Positions 9,092 to 20,645 of a stretch of 47,920 nt of DNA are shown here, in pieces. Numbering within the stretch: the stretch's first letter is position 1; every line of letters starts with the position of its first letter. This DNA comes from Verrucomicrobiia bacterium (GTDB taxonomy: Bacteria > Verrucomicrobiota > Verrucomicrobiia > Limisphaerales > UBA8199). The stretch covers positions 1 through 47,920 of the forward strand of contig DASYZB010000149.1 of the NCBI GenBank assembly GCA_035946615.1. The letters are read 5' to 3'. Position numbers and translations under genes: made by a program. The notes below the pieces were generated by a model that did not search any database, had not been told where the DNA came from, and saw only the letters and a program-made list of their open reading frames with translations.

Positions 9092-9136
9092 TTGCCTTTT
9101 GGCACGCCAATTGTTTTGTGCGCTGCGCGGGTGAGG
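9092..9136 (+). repeat. 45-bp dispersed repeat, copy 1 (sigma-54-like core)
   Basis: Matches 31290-31334 at 42 of 45 positions in the same orientation. It contains TGGCACG (9100-9106), four bases, then TTGTT (9111-9115), close to the sigma-54 consensus TGGCACG-N4-TTGCW but with T in place of the conserved C of the -12 element. It lies 98 bases upstream of the minus-strand secreted-protein gene (start 8994). Weaker AT-rich similarity extends about 20 bases to the left. Confidence 0.75.
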
Positions 9137-9537
9137 GAGCATTGGTTTTTCGGTGTCTGGACACATTTTCGAGCATTTCCCGCCGTAGGTGAGGCAGACC
9201 ATAAAGCCAACGGCTGGTGCTTGTCAAGGGAAAAGCCCGCTTCGCCGCCCGAGACGGATCCTAGAGTGGTGGAATTTGTGCCAGGGAGGTCTTCGAGCGA
9301 CCAGAGGTCCGAAAAAGTGCCTGATTTAACGGCACCGATTCGGAGGCTGGCGTGGCAACAAACCCTGGTGGACGCCGCGCATTTTGTTGCTGTACCAGCC
9401 GAAATAGGGAGACTATCAAACCACGGAGATCCTCGAGGGATCTGGCACCGAAGACCGTGAGCCGCCCGGGGCAATGCGGCCGTGGCAAGAGTGCCGGATA
9501 CGCAAAAGTTTTTCACCAGATTTCACACTGCGCGCGG

Positions 9538-9605
9538 CAGAGTTATTCACCGATGGCTGCGGGGACCTTTCCGGGGCTCTCCTCGCCCTCGGCTGAATAA
9601 CTCTG
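9538..9605. repeat. 68-bp imperfect palindrome (REP/MITE-like)
   Basis: Perfect 12-base arms CAGAGTTATTCA (9538-9549) and TGAATAACTCTG (9594-9605). After one bulged base, a further four base pairs follow inside (CCGA with TCGG), enclosing a GC-rich loop. It has the size and shape of a REP- or MITE-type element or a strong RNA hairpin. Only one copy is seen in the window. Confidence 0.6.
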
Positions 9606-9780
9606 GAAAGCGTATCAGGCACCGAGGCACTGAGAGAATCAAACGAACGAAAGTGGCTTCGCAGTCTTCTCTGTGCCTCTGTGCTCTCTGTGGTGAAAAT
9701 GGTTGCCAATGGGCATCAGCCAGGCGGAGCGCTGCTGGAAAGTGCGGCTGCCGCAATCGATGCAAAGATTTGCGCGCGGC

Positions 9781-11229
9781 TTAAAAGCTCAGCAGCAATT
9801 GCCAGATGTACATGTTGCCGAAGGCATCGATGTCTTCCCAGATTTTGCGGACCAGTTCCGGGCTGCCGGTGATTTCAGGCAAATCTTTTAGGCGTTCTTT
9901 CCATGGGAAACAGGCGCCCGGGGTTGTGGCAGGCGGCGGCTGAGCGGCCATCGCCTTGAGGTGATGCCGGGCGGGCACACAGTCCCTCGAATCGCACGGG
10001 GCCAGCGCAGTGGGCGCGGAGTAACTGCCGGCTGGATAGACACCGTATTGGCGGGCCGTCTCCGTCATGACCCGCAGATTCCCGATGTCGCTATCATCCT
10101 GCATGATGGCCCCCGCATCCAGAATGTAGCCGCCCTCTTTGGCCACCTCAGCGAGCACGCGCCGGCAAAAAGCCCTGACCTCTTCCGGCTTGCCAAAACT
10201 CAGCAGCGTGTTGGGCACGCCTCCGCTCAGGGCGAACTTATCATGGAGCTTTTGGTGCGCGTGGAAGATATCGTCCTGGTCGCAGTGAAAGACAATGCTG
10301 CGCTCAGGCAACTCGCGAAAGGAATCGAAATGATGCTTCCATTTGCCTTCCGCGTAGAACAGGGTCTGGTGGCCCTGTTTCCAAAACTCTTCGATAATCG
10401 GCTTGAGCGTTGGCCATTGATGCGAATCGAACTGTTTGGGATTGATGAATGGAACACAACCCCGGTGCATCCAAAAGCCGATGGGGACCAATCGTTGCGG
10501 GTCGGCGGTGGTGAGGCCCACATGACACAGATGCGGCATGAGGGCCTCGCAGGCCTTGAGGACCTTGCGGGGCTGGGTGTGCATGTCCATCGTGAGCCCG
10601 ACATACCCGCGCAACTTATCAGCCAGAATATCGAAGGGGGCCTTGAAAATGCCGGCGATGGCCGAAACCACTCCGCACTCGGAGCGCAAGCGGGCGATTT
10701 GCGGTCCAAACGCATAGAAATAAGAGAGCATAGCCATGGCGCCTTTAACAAAGGAAAGATTATTGCGGTAAGTCGAGGGCTGGCCGAGCTTGCAGACCTC
10801 GCTGGAGGCGCGTGGGAGCCAGGTCTCGTACAGGAATGCGGTCGGATCGGAAATGAGGGCGTCGTAATCGTCGGGGCGCATGAAGGCCTGGTCTTCCGCC
10901 GGTTCGATGTAATTGAATCCAGTGGTGTGCGGGATGCCGATTCCCGGAATCCCATAGTACTTCAGGCCAATCGCCTGGGTCAGACCAGTCCATACATAGA
11001 CCATATTGGGCACGACGGCGTCCCAATCGAAATCTTTGGCGGTCTTAATCGCCGCGTCGAAGGCCTTGGTAAAGTCATGGGCAACTTCCTGGCACGTATA
11101 GCCGGCGTACTTGGCTGTAAACTCAGCCACGAAAGGCCGGATCGGAACCATGTCCGGTTTTTCATCGCGCATGGCGGTTACATAGCGGTTGAGGCGTTGC
11201 TGGTAAAGTTGCTCGGTATTGGTGGCCAC
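9781..11229 (-). CDS. URO-D (uroporphyrinogen decarboxylase-like) family protein
   Basis: 482 aa from a GTG at 11229 (GTGGCCACC, read as MATNTEQ); no better in-frame ATG lies near. The sequence follows the URO-D/MtaA-type TIM barrel: VPIRPFVAEFTAKYAG near the start, WDAVVPNMVYVWTGL, GLTMDMHTQPRKVLKACEAL, FINPKQFDSHQWPTLKPIIE, TLFYAEGKWKHHFDSF, and a barrel-end Gly/Asp block (GGYILDAGAIMQDDSDIGNL). True HemE enzymes are about 350 aa; this longer member belongs to the wider group with cobamide methyltransferases and uncharacterised enzymes, so heme synthesis should not be assumed. It stands alone, divergent from maf, and its end faces the gene-poor region. Confidence 0.8.
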   Translation of the reverse strand: MATNTEQLYQQRLNRYVTAMRDEKPDMVPIRPFVAEFTAKYAGYTCQEVAHDFTKAFDAAIKTAKDFDWDAVVPNMVYVWTGLTQAIGLKYYGIPGIGIPHTTGFNYIEPAEDQAFMRPDDYDALISDPTAFLYETWLPRASSEVCKLGQPSTYRNNLSFVKGAMAMLSYFYAFGPQIARLRSECGVVSAIAGIFKAPFDILADKLRGYVGLTMDMHTQPRKVLKACEALMPHLCHVGLTTADPQRLVPIGFWMHRGCVPFINPKQFDSHQWPTLKPIIEEFWKQGHQTLFYAEGKWKHHFDSFRELPERSIVFHCDQDDIFHAHQKLHDKFALSGGVPNTLLSFGKPEEVRAFCRRVLAEVAKEGGYILDAGAIMQDDSDIGNLRVMTETARQYGVYPAGSYSAPTALAPCDSRDCVPARHHLKAMAAQPPPATTPGACFPWKERLKDLPEITGSPELVRKIWEDIDAFGNMYIWQLLLSF

Positions 11230-11356
11230 AATGGGGCCACATTACTCGCTTGACATTGCAGGGCGCCACAAAAATGTTGTAGCTGCATATACATGGGCCA
11301 TGGCATAGAGTACAGGGAGGGGAGAGGGAGCCAATAAAGAGAGCTATAAACGGTCT

Positions 11357-11944
11357 ATGAGCCCTGCGCGTCGCATGAAGTTGCCACCGCTGATCCTGGC
11401 GTCCGCCTCGCCGCGCCGCTCGGAGCTGCTTGGCGATATGGGCATCGAGTTCAGAATTGTCCCCAGCGACGCCCCGGAAATTCATCACGACCAATTGACG
11501 GCCCGGGAGGTTTGCCAAATCAATGCCTATCGTAAAGCCCGGGCAGTTGCCAAGCATTTCCCCGATACCCTGGTTCTGGCTGCTGATACGTTGGTTTATC
11601 TGGGAAACGCGCTGTTTGGAAAGCCATCCGGCCTCGAGCAGGCCTATCAAATGCTCGAACAACTCCAGGGCCGCACACATCAGGTCGTCACCGGCATCTG
11701 CCTCCTGCACTTGCGCGGGCATCGTCAGCGCGTTTTTTCCGAAACAACCGAGGTCACTTTCCACCCGCTGGATGCGGTTCAGATTCGCCGCTACCTGACG
11801 AAGGTCGATCCGCTCGACAAAGCAGGGGCCTATGCCATCCAGGAGCAGGGCGATTGGATCGTTGAAAAGATAGCCGGCTCTTACAGCAATGTGGTCGGTC
11901 TGCCGATGGAGCGGCTTGTAAAAGAGCTCGAGGCCTGGAGCTAG
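11357..11944 (+). CDS. maf: Maf-like nucleoside triphosphate pyrophosphatase
   Basis: 195 aa; the internal MKLPPLI at 11375 is a possible alternative start giving 189 aa, which is nearer the family norm. Motifs seen: ILASASPRRSELL (phosphate-binding start), EVCQINAYRKARAVA, LAADTLVYLGN with the catalytic Asp, GKPSGLEQAYQMLEQLQGRT, and the tail DKAGAYAIQEQGDWIVEKI with SNVVGLPMERL. Maf proteins hydrolyse dTTP, UTP or modified pyrimidine nucleotides to monophosphates and act in nucleotide-pool cleaning or division control. The Q in YAIQEQG and the overall pattern fit the YhdE/dTTP-UTP subgroup, but that call is tentative. Confidence 0.93.
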   Translation: MSPARRMKLPPLILASASPRRSELLGDMGIEFRIVPSDAPEIHHDQLTAREVCQINAYRKARAVAKHFPDTLVLAADTLVYLGNALFGKPSGLEQAYQMLEQLQGRTHQVVTGICLLHLRGHRQRVFSETTEVTFHPLDAVQIRRYLTKVDPLDKAGAYAIQEQGDWIVEKIAGSYSNVVGLPMERLVKELEAWS

Positions 11945-12263
11945 CCTGGACATTTCGCAGCACAGGAAGCCGCAACCAAGACGAAGCCGCGAGAGAACGC
12001 AAAGATTGCTAAGGATTCTGCACCAGAAAATCGTCGCGAAGGGGAGAGGAGCCACGGCACATTTTTTGCGGAACATTTAGCATTTATTGTCATCACCCTG
12101 GCCAGGAGAGAAATAAGAGTTTTATTGGGCTTTTTGCGTGGTTTTTGGTGTCGGCGTTCACGGATTTGTCCCATTCGTTCGTTGACACACAAAGGGGCTT
12201 TGTTAGAGTCGGCCACGTAGTTTCCGGGGAACCATCCTGAAACCCTTAAATAGGAATCATTTT
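11945..12263. other. Intergenic region, probable ppdK leader
   Basis: 319 bases between maf and the dikinase gene. The right part carries the promoter-like sequence listed separately (12182-12209). The rest is AT-rich near 12060-12150 with no gene, clear terminator or strong repeat. Confidence 0.5.
12182..12209 (+). promoter_or_regulatory. Candidate sigma-70-type promoter for ppdK
   Basis: Perfect TTGACA at 12182-12187, 16-base spacer, -10 TAGAGT at 12204-12209 (four of six consensus bases). It would give a leader of about 50 bases before the ATG at 12264. Confidence 0.45.
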
Positions 12264-15065
<2,802 letters not shown>

Positions 15066-15288
15066 GCGGTTTTTCGATAAGTCAGAACGGACCGCTACCC
15101 GATGGCGCGCCAGCGTTTTGGACTGCGGTAGTCCTCTACCGCTTTGGGATATTCCACGCGCCCGTATCAATTCCCCAGGAAAGCTACCGCCGCTACGCCC
15201 ATCTTGCTTGCCTCAGCCCCTTCGTCCAGGCAATCTAAGCTCAGGGCGGCAGCAGACCTGTGTCACTGGCCGCAACCCCGATACGGAT

Positions 15289-18200
15289 ATGCCGCAGAAC
15301 TGTTGGACTTTCATCGCCTCCTGGCTATGGCTCTGCGCCTTTTCGGTTCCTCTTTCCAGCGCTGCTAATTCTCATTATCTGGTGCGACAGTGGAAGACCG
15401 AAGAGGGGTTGCCTCAAAGCGCCGTCATCAGCATGGTCCAAACCCGTGACGGCTATTTGTGGGTGGGCACCGGCAGCGGTCTGGCCCGCTTTGATGGGTT
15501 GCGCTTTCAAACTTACGACCAGAGCGACGCGCCCGAGTTGAGCGACAGCAAAATTGTAAAACTGTTCGAGGACAGCCAACGAAACCTGTGGATTGGGACT
15601 GAAAAGGCGGGTGTGTTCATAGTGGCTACAGGCGGGAGGATTAACCGGCTTTCAATGCCGAATACCGCCAGCCAAGGGCCGGTGCGCGTCATCTGTGAAG
15701 ACCCTGCCGGGGGTATCTGGCTCAACATGGCCAAAGGCCAGCTTTACCATTATGGAAATAATCAAATGCGGTTGGTTCTTGATAACTGCCGCGGGCTTGT
15801 CGCAGATAATTCCGGGCTGATTTGGATAGGCACGTCCGATGGCAGGCTCATTGCCCTGGGCCCCATCTCCAGCCCCAGCCTGGCAGCGGTTCCGGTGGCT
15901 TATGAGATTCCCTGTGGCAGGCTCGATTTCCTTTTAGCCAGCAAACCCGGTGGCTATTGGCGGCTGGCTAATGGCCGGGTGCAGAAATGGAAGGCTGATA
16001 AGTTGGAAAAAGATTTGGGAAGCTACCCATGGAAAGAGGGCGTTCCGGTTCTGGCGGCTTGTGAAGACCGCGACGGGAATCTCGTGGTGGGCACCTATGG
16101 CAATGGAATCTGGTGGTTCGACGCGGAGGGCAAATCCACTTGGGTCGAGGGTGTCACGGCTCCCTCGATTTGGTGTTTGGTGACCGACAGCGAGGGCAAT
16201 CTCTGGGTCGGCACCAATGGTGGCGGCCTCGACCGTGTGAAGCGGCAGAATCTCGATTTGCTCGAGGGAACTGGCGGCGAGACAGTGCAATCGGTTTGCC
16301 CGGATGGTAACGGTGGATTGTGGATTGGGTATAGGGCTGAGCGGGTCGATCACTGGAAAACACGCGCCCTTCGGCGCTTTACAAACCTCTGGCCCGCTTC
16401 CATTTCAATTCGTCCTGGCAAAGGGGAGTTTGCCATCCAGTCGGTGTTTCAAGACCAGGCGCGGCAGGTGTGGGCGGGGGGATTGTGCACGATAGCGCCT
16501 CACTTCAGCCTCTTCACGCTGCGCGATGAGCAGTTCATGCCGATGGCGGGTCAGCCGCTCATCAACGCCGATATTTCCGCCATATACCAGGGGCGTGACG
16601 GGCGGTTGTGGCTGGGCTCGCAACTGGGCCTTGCGTGCTGGGATGGCCACAACTGGAAGGTCTTCACCACCCGGGACGGGCTCTCCTCGGACGATGTTCG
16701 TGCCATTGCCGACGACCCGCAGGGGAATCTGTGGGTTGGCACCGAGCGCGGTGGTTTGAACCGGCTGCATGATGGCAAGTTCACCGTGTTCCGCGCTGAC
16801 CCTAAGGATTTACCGGGCGATGATGTCAGTTCGCTCTACCTCGATCCGCAGGGGGTTTTATGGGTCGGAACCTCGGGTGGCCTTGGCCGTTTTTACCAGG
16901 GGCAATGGAAGCGCTATACAACACGCGACGGGCTGGTCAGCAATAAAATCGGCTACCTGCTCGAAGATGACGCAGGTTTTCTGTGGCTTGGGTCAAACGC
17001 AGGTTTGATGCGTGTGGATAAGCGGAGGTTGAACAGTTTTTCGACCCAAGCGCCGGATTCGATTCCGTGCAGGCTTTTTGGCGCCACCGATGGCCTGCCC
17101 GGCGAATGCAGCACCGGTTCCCAGCCGGGCGCCTGCCGCACGACTGACGGCACGCTTTGGTTTTCCACAACCATGGGGCTCGCAACCATCCAACCCGCTG
17201 AACTCATGCCCAATACCAATCCACCGCCGGTCGTGATTGATGGGGTGCTGTTGGATGGCCAACCGCAGCATGCCGATGTCCTGCGCGGCCCCGCCCCGAC
17301 GGAAGTCACCGTGCCGGCCGACAAGGAGAGCATCGAGATTCATTTCGCCAGCCTCAATCTGTCAGCTCCTGACAAAGGTCTGTTTAAGTACCGCTTGGAG
17401 GGTCATGAAACTCGATGGACCCAGACCGAGGCGCAACGGCGGTTTGCCTGGTATAGCCGATTGCCGCATGGCCACTACAGGTTCCAGGTCCAGGCCTGCA
17501 ACGAAGACGGCGTTTGGAACCAAACTGGCGCGTCCCTCGCCATCACGGTCCTGCCGCCCTTTTGGCAAACGTGGTGGTTTCTGAGCGCTGCCACAGCCTG
17601 CCTGCTGGGGGCCATTGTCGGCTCGGTGCATTACGTTTCGACCCAAAAACTCCAGCGACAACTCGCGGCCTTGCGCCAGCAGGAAGCCCTCGAAAGAGAA
17701 CGGGCCCGAATCGCGCGCGACCTCCACGACCAACTCGGCGCAAACCTCACCCAGGTCGCGCTGCTGGGCGAAATGGCTGAGACAGATAAAGAGCTGCCGG
17801 CTGAGATCGAAAGCCACGCCCGGCAAATCTCTCAAACCGCGCGGGAAACAACTCGCGCTCTGGATGAAATTGTCTGGACGGTCAATCCATCGAACGACAC
17901 GCTCGATGGGCTGATCAATTACGTCTGCAAATACGCCCAGGAGTACTTGGCCATCGCCGGGCTAAAGTACCGGCTGGAAGTCCCGCCGCAATTGCCCGCC
18001 ATTCCCATCTCACCCGAGCTTCGCCACAACGTCTTTCTTGCCGCAAAAGAAGCCGTCAATAATGTGGTGAAGCACTCGAAGGCATCCGCCGCCTGGCTGC
18101 GGTTGCGGCTCGAAGCCGGCCAGTTCGTGCTCGAGATAGAGGATAATGGCAAGGGCCTCACCGCTGCCGACGAGAAAAAAGGCAGGAACGGCCTGCGCAA

Positions 18201-18300
18201 TATGCGGCGGCGCCTGGAAGATATCGGCGGCAAATTCGAAACAGCTCCAGGCGCTGAAGGGGGCGCTTGCGTACGGTTAACGGCCCCATTGCAAAATTGA
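15289..18300 (+). CDS. Two-component propeller sensor histidine kinase
   Basis: 1003 aa from the ATG at 15289; the frame is open 57 codons further up but lacks a plausible start there. Order: signal peptide (SWLWLCAFSVPLSS); about 13 propeller units of the form GxLWVGTxxGGLxRxx (Reg_prop), forming two sensory beta propellers; a Y_Y_Y-type domain (SIEIHFASLNLSAPDKG... YRLEGHETRW); one membrane segment near residues 763-785; a HisKA_3 dimerisation helix with ARIARDLHDQLGANL (His near 813); and a HATPase with AAKEAVNNVVKHS, EDNGKGL and GLRNMRRRLEDIGG. The sensor is periplasmic and the kinase belongs to the NarL-type family. No response regulator lies next to it. Homologues in Bacteroidota and Verrucomicrobiota often sense glycans. 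Confidence 0.94.
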   Translation: MPQNCWTFIASWLWLCAFSVPLSSAANSHYLVRQWKTEEGLPQSAVISMVQTRDGYLWVGTGSGLARFDGLRFQTYDQSDAPELSDSKIVKLFEDSQRNLWIGTEKAGVFIVATGGRINRLSMPNTASQGPVRVICEDPAGGIWLNMAKGQLYHYGNNQMRLVLDNCRGLVADNSGLIWIGTSDGRLIALGPISSPSLAAVPVAYEIPCGRLDFLLASKPGGYWRLANGRVQKWKADKLEKDLGSYPWKEGVPVLAACEDRDGNLVVGTYGNGIWWFDAEGKSTWVEGVTAPSIWCLVTDSEGNLWVGTNGGGLDRVKRQNLDLLEGTGGETVQSVCPDGNGGLWIGYRAERVDHWKTRALRRFTNLWPASISIRPGKGEFAIQSVFQDQARQVWAGGLCTIAPHFSLFTLRDEQFMPMAGQPLINADISAIYQGRDGRLWLGSQLGLACWDGHNWKVFTTRDGLSSDDVRAIADDPQGNLWVGTERGGLNRLHDGKFTVFRADPKDLPGDDVSSLYLDPQGVLWVGTSGGLGRFYQGQWKRYTTRDGLVSNKIGYLLEDDAGFLWLGSNAGLMRVDKRRLNSFSTQAPDSIPCRLFGATDGLPGECSTGSQPGACRTTDGTLWFSTTMGLATIQPAELMPNTNPPPVVIDGVLLDGQPQHADVLRGPAPTEVTVPADKESIEIHFASLNLSAPDKGLFKYRLEGHETRWTQTEAQRRFAWYSRLPHGHYRFQVQACNEDGVWNQTGASLAITVLPPFWQTWWFLSAATACLLGAIVGSVHYVSTQKLQRQLAALRQQEALERERARIARDLHDQLGANLTQVALLGEMAETDKELPAEIESHARQISQTARETTRALDEIVWTVNPSNDTLDGLINYVCKYAQEYLAIAGLKYRLEVPPQLPAIPISPELRHNVFLAAKEAVNNVVKHSKASAAWLRLRLEAGQFVLEIEDNGKGLTAADEKKGRNGLRNMRRRLEDIGGKFETAPGAEGGACVRLTAPLQN

Positions 18301-20597
18301 AACCAAAGGATAGCGAAAAAAAAGCCGGTTCGCCGGCGTCACCGAGTCCGCCGACAACGGTCAGCCCGCCAGAAGCACCGATCTCGAAAGCCCGGCGCTT
18401 TTGGTTTCGGTTTGCAGCCGCTGTTTTGGGGCCGCTTCTGGTCCTGGGGGGGCTTGAATTTGGGCTGCGCCTCGCAGGTTTCGGTTATGACCCCGGGTTT
18501 TTCAAATCCATACGCATTGGAAACGATAATTTTTTGGTCGAGAATGACAAATTCGGTCTGCGCTTCTTTCCGCCCGAATTGGCGCGCAGCCCGGCGCCAG
18601 TAAAAATGGAGGCTCGGAAGCCGCCGGGCACTTGCCGGATTTTCATTCTCGGGGAGTCCGCAGCGTTGGGCGACCCGCGCCCTGCTTATGGCGCCGGACG
18701 GTATTTGGAAGCGCTTCTGCGCGAGCGTTTCCCACAAACCAATTTCGAAGTGGTCTGCGTTGCCATGACCGCCATCAATTCGCACGCGATTCTCGACATT
18801 GCCCGCGAATGCGCCCGGCGCCAGGGCGATATTTGGATCATCTACATGGGGAACAACGAAATGGTGGGGCCCTTTGGCGCTGCCGGGGTTTTAGGCGCGC
18901 AAGCCCCTTCGCGCGCCTGGGTGCGGGTGAGCCTTGCAGTGCAAAAAACACGGCTGGGTCAATTGCTGGCCGGAGTAGCGCGAAGGCTCAGGAACCGCTC
19001 GGCGGAACCCCAATCCTGGGGCGGGATGGAGATGTTCGTCAGGAACTGGGTCGCGCCCGGCAACCCGCAAAAGGAAAGGGTCTATGCGAATTTCCGCGAG
19101 AACCTGCGTGACATTCTCGAAACCGGCCTGAGTTCCGGCGCAAAAATTGTGCTCAGCACGGTGGCAGTCAATCTTCTGGACTCCCCTCCCTTCGCGAGCG
19201 TCCCGAGCCCAAATACTTTCAGCAACGGGGGCAATCCTGCCACAGCCGACAAGTTGTTCAGGGATGGCTTGAGCATGGCCAGCCAGACCAATTACTCCCA
19301 AGCGGCGCAACTTTTTGCGCAAGCTGCCAGCCTGGACCCCGGGCGCGCAGACCTCGAATTTTTAGAAGCCCGCTGCCTGTTTAATTTGACGAATTTCGCC
19401 GCCGCTCGCCGGCATTTCCAAAAGGCGTGCGATCTGGACGCCCTGCCTTTTCGCGCTGATTCGCGCATCAACGCGTTGATAGGCGACTCCGCACACCGCT
19501 CTGCAGGCCCCGGGCTGACGTTCTTTGACGCAGCGGCGGTGTTTGCCACGAATAGTCCAACAGGCATTCCAGGGCAGGAATCGTTTTACGAACACGTTCA
19601 TTTGAATTTCGACGGCAACTATCGCCTCGCCCTAGCCTGGGCCCAGCAGGTTGAGCGGTTTGTCCCGGCTGCCGCCATGAACCAATCGGCGGCAACTTGG
19701 GCTACACAGGAGACATGCGAAAAGCGCCTGGGACTGACGGACTGGAATCGCTATGGCGTGCTGGAAGAGATGCTTCGCCGACTGGCCCAGCCGCCGTTCA
19801 GCGCGCAATTTAACTACGCCGAACGACTGGAATCTTTTCGCGCCAATCTGCGCGCGCTCAGACAACGGATGAACGGCACGGCTGCCGCTGCGGCCCGAAA
19901 GCTGTATCAGCAGGCAATCGAATGGTCTCCGGCAGACTATCGGTTGCACGAGGATTTTGCCGAGTTCCTTGAAGCCACCGGCGACCTGCTGGCCGCAACC
20001 GCACAATGGGAGTGGGTCATCGAACTGATCCCGCACCATCACCTGGCGTACTTCCAGTCCGGCCGGCTCCTGTTGCGCCAGGCAAAACTTACGGCAGCCC
20101 GGGGGCGCTTGCTGCAAGCCCTGGTGTTGCGCCCGGACCTGAGCGAGGGGTGGCTTGAGTTGGGCGAAATCGAAGCACTCGAAGGCAAGCCGGAGCAAGC
20201 GCTAGCCGACTACGAGAAGGCGCGAAAGCTGCTGCCCCAGGAGCCGCGCAGTTATTTGCTGGCCGGCAAGGCGCTATCGAAGCTCCAACGCCAACCCGAG
20301 GCCATCGCACAGTTCCAACAAGCTGTCCAGCTCCAGCCGTCAAATTGGGAGGCGCATTACGCATTGGGCGAGGAGTTGGCCTTTGCCGGGCGAGTCAAGG
20401 AATCGCGCGAACAATTCGAGCAGGTGCTTCACCTCAAACCCGATTACGCCATGGCGCATTTGAACCTGGGCGTGGCTTTGGCGAAAGAAGGCCAGTTGGA
20501 TGAGGCCCTGCGCCAATTCGAGGAAACCCGCAAGCTCGATCCGCAGAACAAACTGGCGCCCGACTATATTGCGAAGATCAAGGCGATAAAGCCGTAG
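18267..20597 (+). CDS. SGNH-hydrolase-like membrane protein with TPR repeats
   Basis: Up to 776 aa. The start is uncertain: TTG at 18267 (AAGGGGG just upstream) or TTG at 18297, both overlapping the kinase gene by 34 or 4 bases. A Pro/Ser-rich cytoplasmic stretch leads to one membrane helix (AAAVLGPLLVLGGLEFGLRL). The periplasmic part has SGNH hydrolase motifs: GESAALGDPRPAYG with the nucleophile Ser, AINSHAILDIA, IYMGNNEMVGPFG with Asn, and late in the domain EHVHLNFDGNY with the likely catalytic His. The domain is interrupted by, and followed by, tetratricopeptide repeats, clearest at the C-terminus (about six, e.g. AHLNLGVALAKEGQLDEAL). It may act on acylated glycans or a polymer; the substrate is not known. 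Overlap with the kinase suggests coupled expression. Confidence 0.82.
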   Translation: MRTVNGPIAKLKPKDSEKKAGSPASPSPPTTVSPPEAPISKARRFWFRFAAAVLGPLLVLGGLEFGLRLAGFGYDPGFFKSIRIGNDNFLVENDKFGLRFFPPELARSPAPVKMEARKPPGTCRIFILGESAALGDPRPAYGAGRYLEALLRERFPQTNFEVVCVAMTAINSHAILDIARECARRQGDIWIIYMGNNEMVGPFGAAGVLGAQAPSRAWVRVSLAVQKTRLGQLLAGVARRLRNRSAEPQSWGGMEMFVRNWVAPGNPQKERVYANFRENLRDILETGLSSGAKIVLSTVAVNLLDSPPFASVPSPNTFSNGGNPATADKLFRDGLSMASQTNYSQAAQLFAQAASLDPGRADLEFLEARCLFNLTNFAAARRHFQKACDLDALPFRADSRINALIGDSAHRSAGPGLTFFDAAAVFATNSPTGIPGQESFYEHVHLNFDGNYRLALAWAQQVERFVPAAAMNQSAATWATQETCEKRLGLTDWNRYGVLEEMLRRLAQPPFSAQFNYAERLESFRANLRALRQRMNGTAAAAARKLYQQAIEWSPADYRLHEDFAEFLEATGDLLAATAQWEWVIELIPHHHLAYFQSGRLLLRQAKLTAARGRLLQALVLRPDLSEGWLELGEIEALEGKPEQALADYEKARKLLPQEPRSYLLAGKALSKLQRQPEAIAQFQQAVQLQPSNWEAHYALGEELAFAGRVKESREQFEQVLHLKPDYAMAHLNLGVALAKEGQLDEALRQFEETRKLDPQNKLAPDYIAKIKAIKP

Positions 20598-20645
20598 AGC
20601 AGCAGCCGCTGTCAACGCAAGGAAGGCAAAGAAATCGGCGTCAGA

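Larger units (their letters stand above)
8995..9780. other. Gene-poor stretch with repeat elements
   Basis: 786 bases with no supported gene. Open frames on both strands, including one of 144 codons, have no recognisable motif and change character abruptly. The stretch holds one copy of the 45-base dispersed repeat (9092-9136), a long imperfect palindrome (9538-9605) and a run of CTCTGTG-like units (about 9667-9695), so it looks like a site where small non-coding elements accumulate. Confidence 0.55.

Noticed and set aside
9082-9516. 144-codon open frame on the minus strand, and a 122-codon frame on the plus strand
   Set aside because: No family motif and the plus frame starts inside the dispersed repeat; composition looks non-coding.
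9961-11253. 430-codon plus-strand frame opposite the URO-D gene
   Set aside because: It is the antisense image of a clearly conserved protein in GC-rich DNA; its translation has no known motifs.
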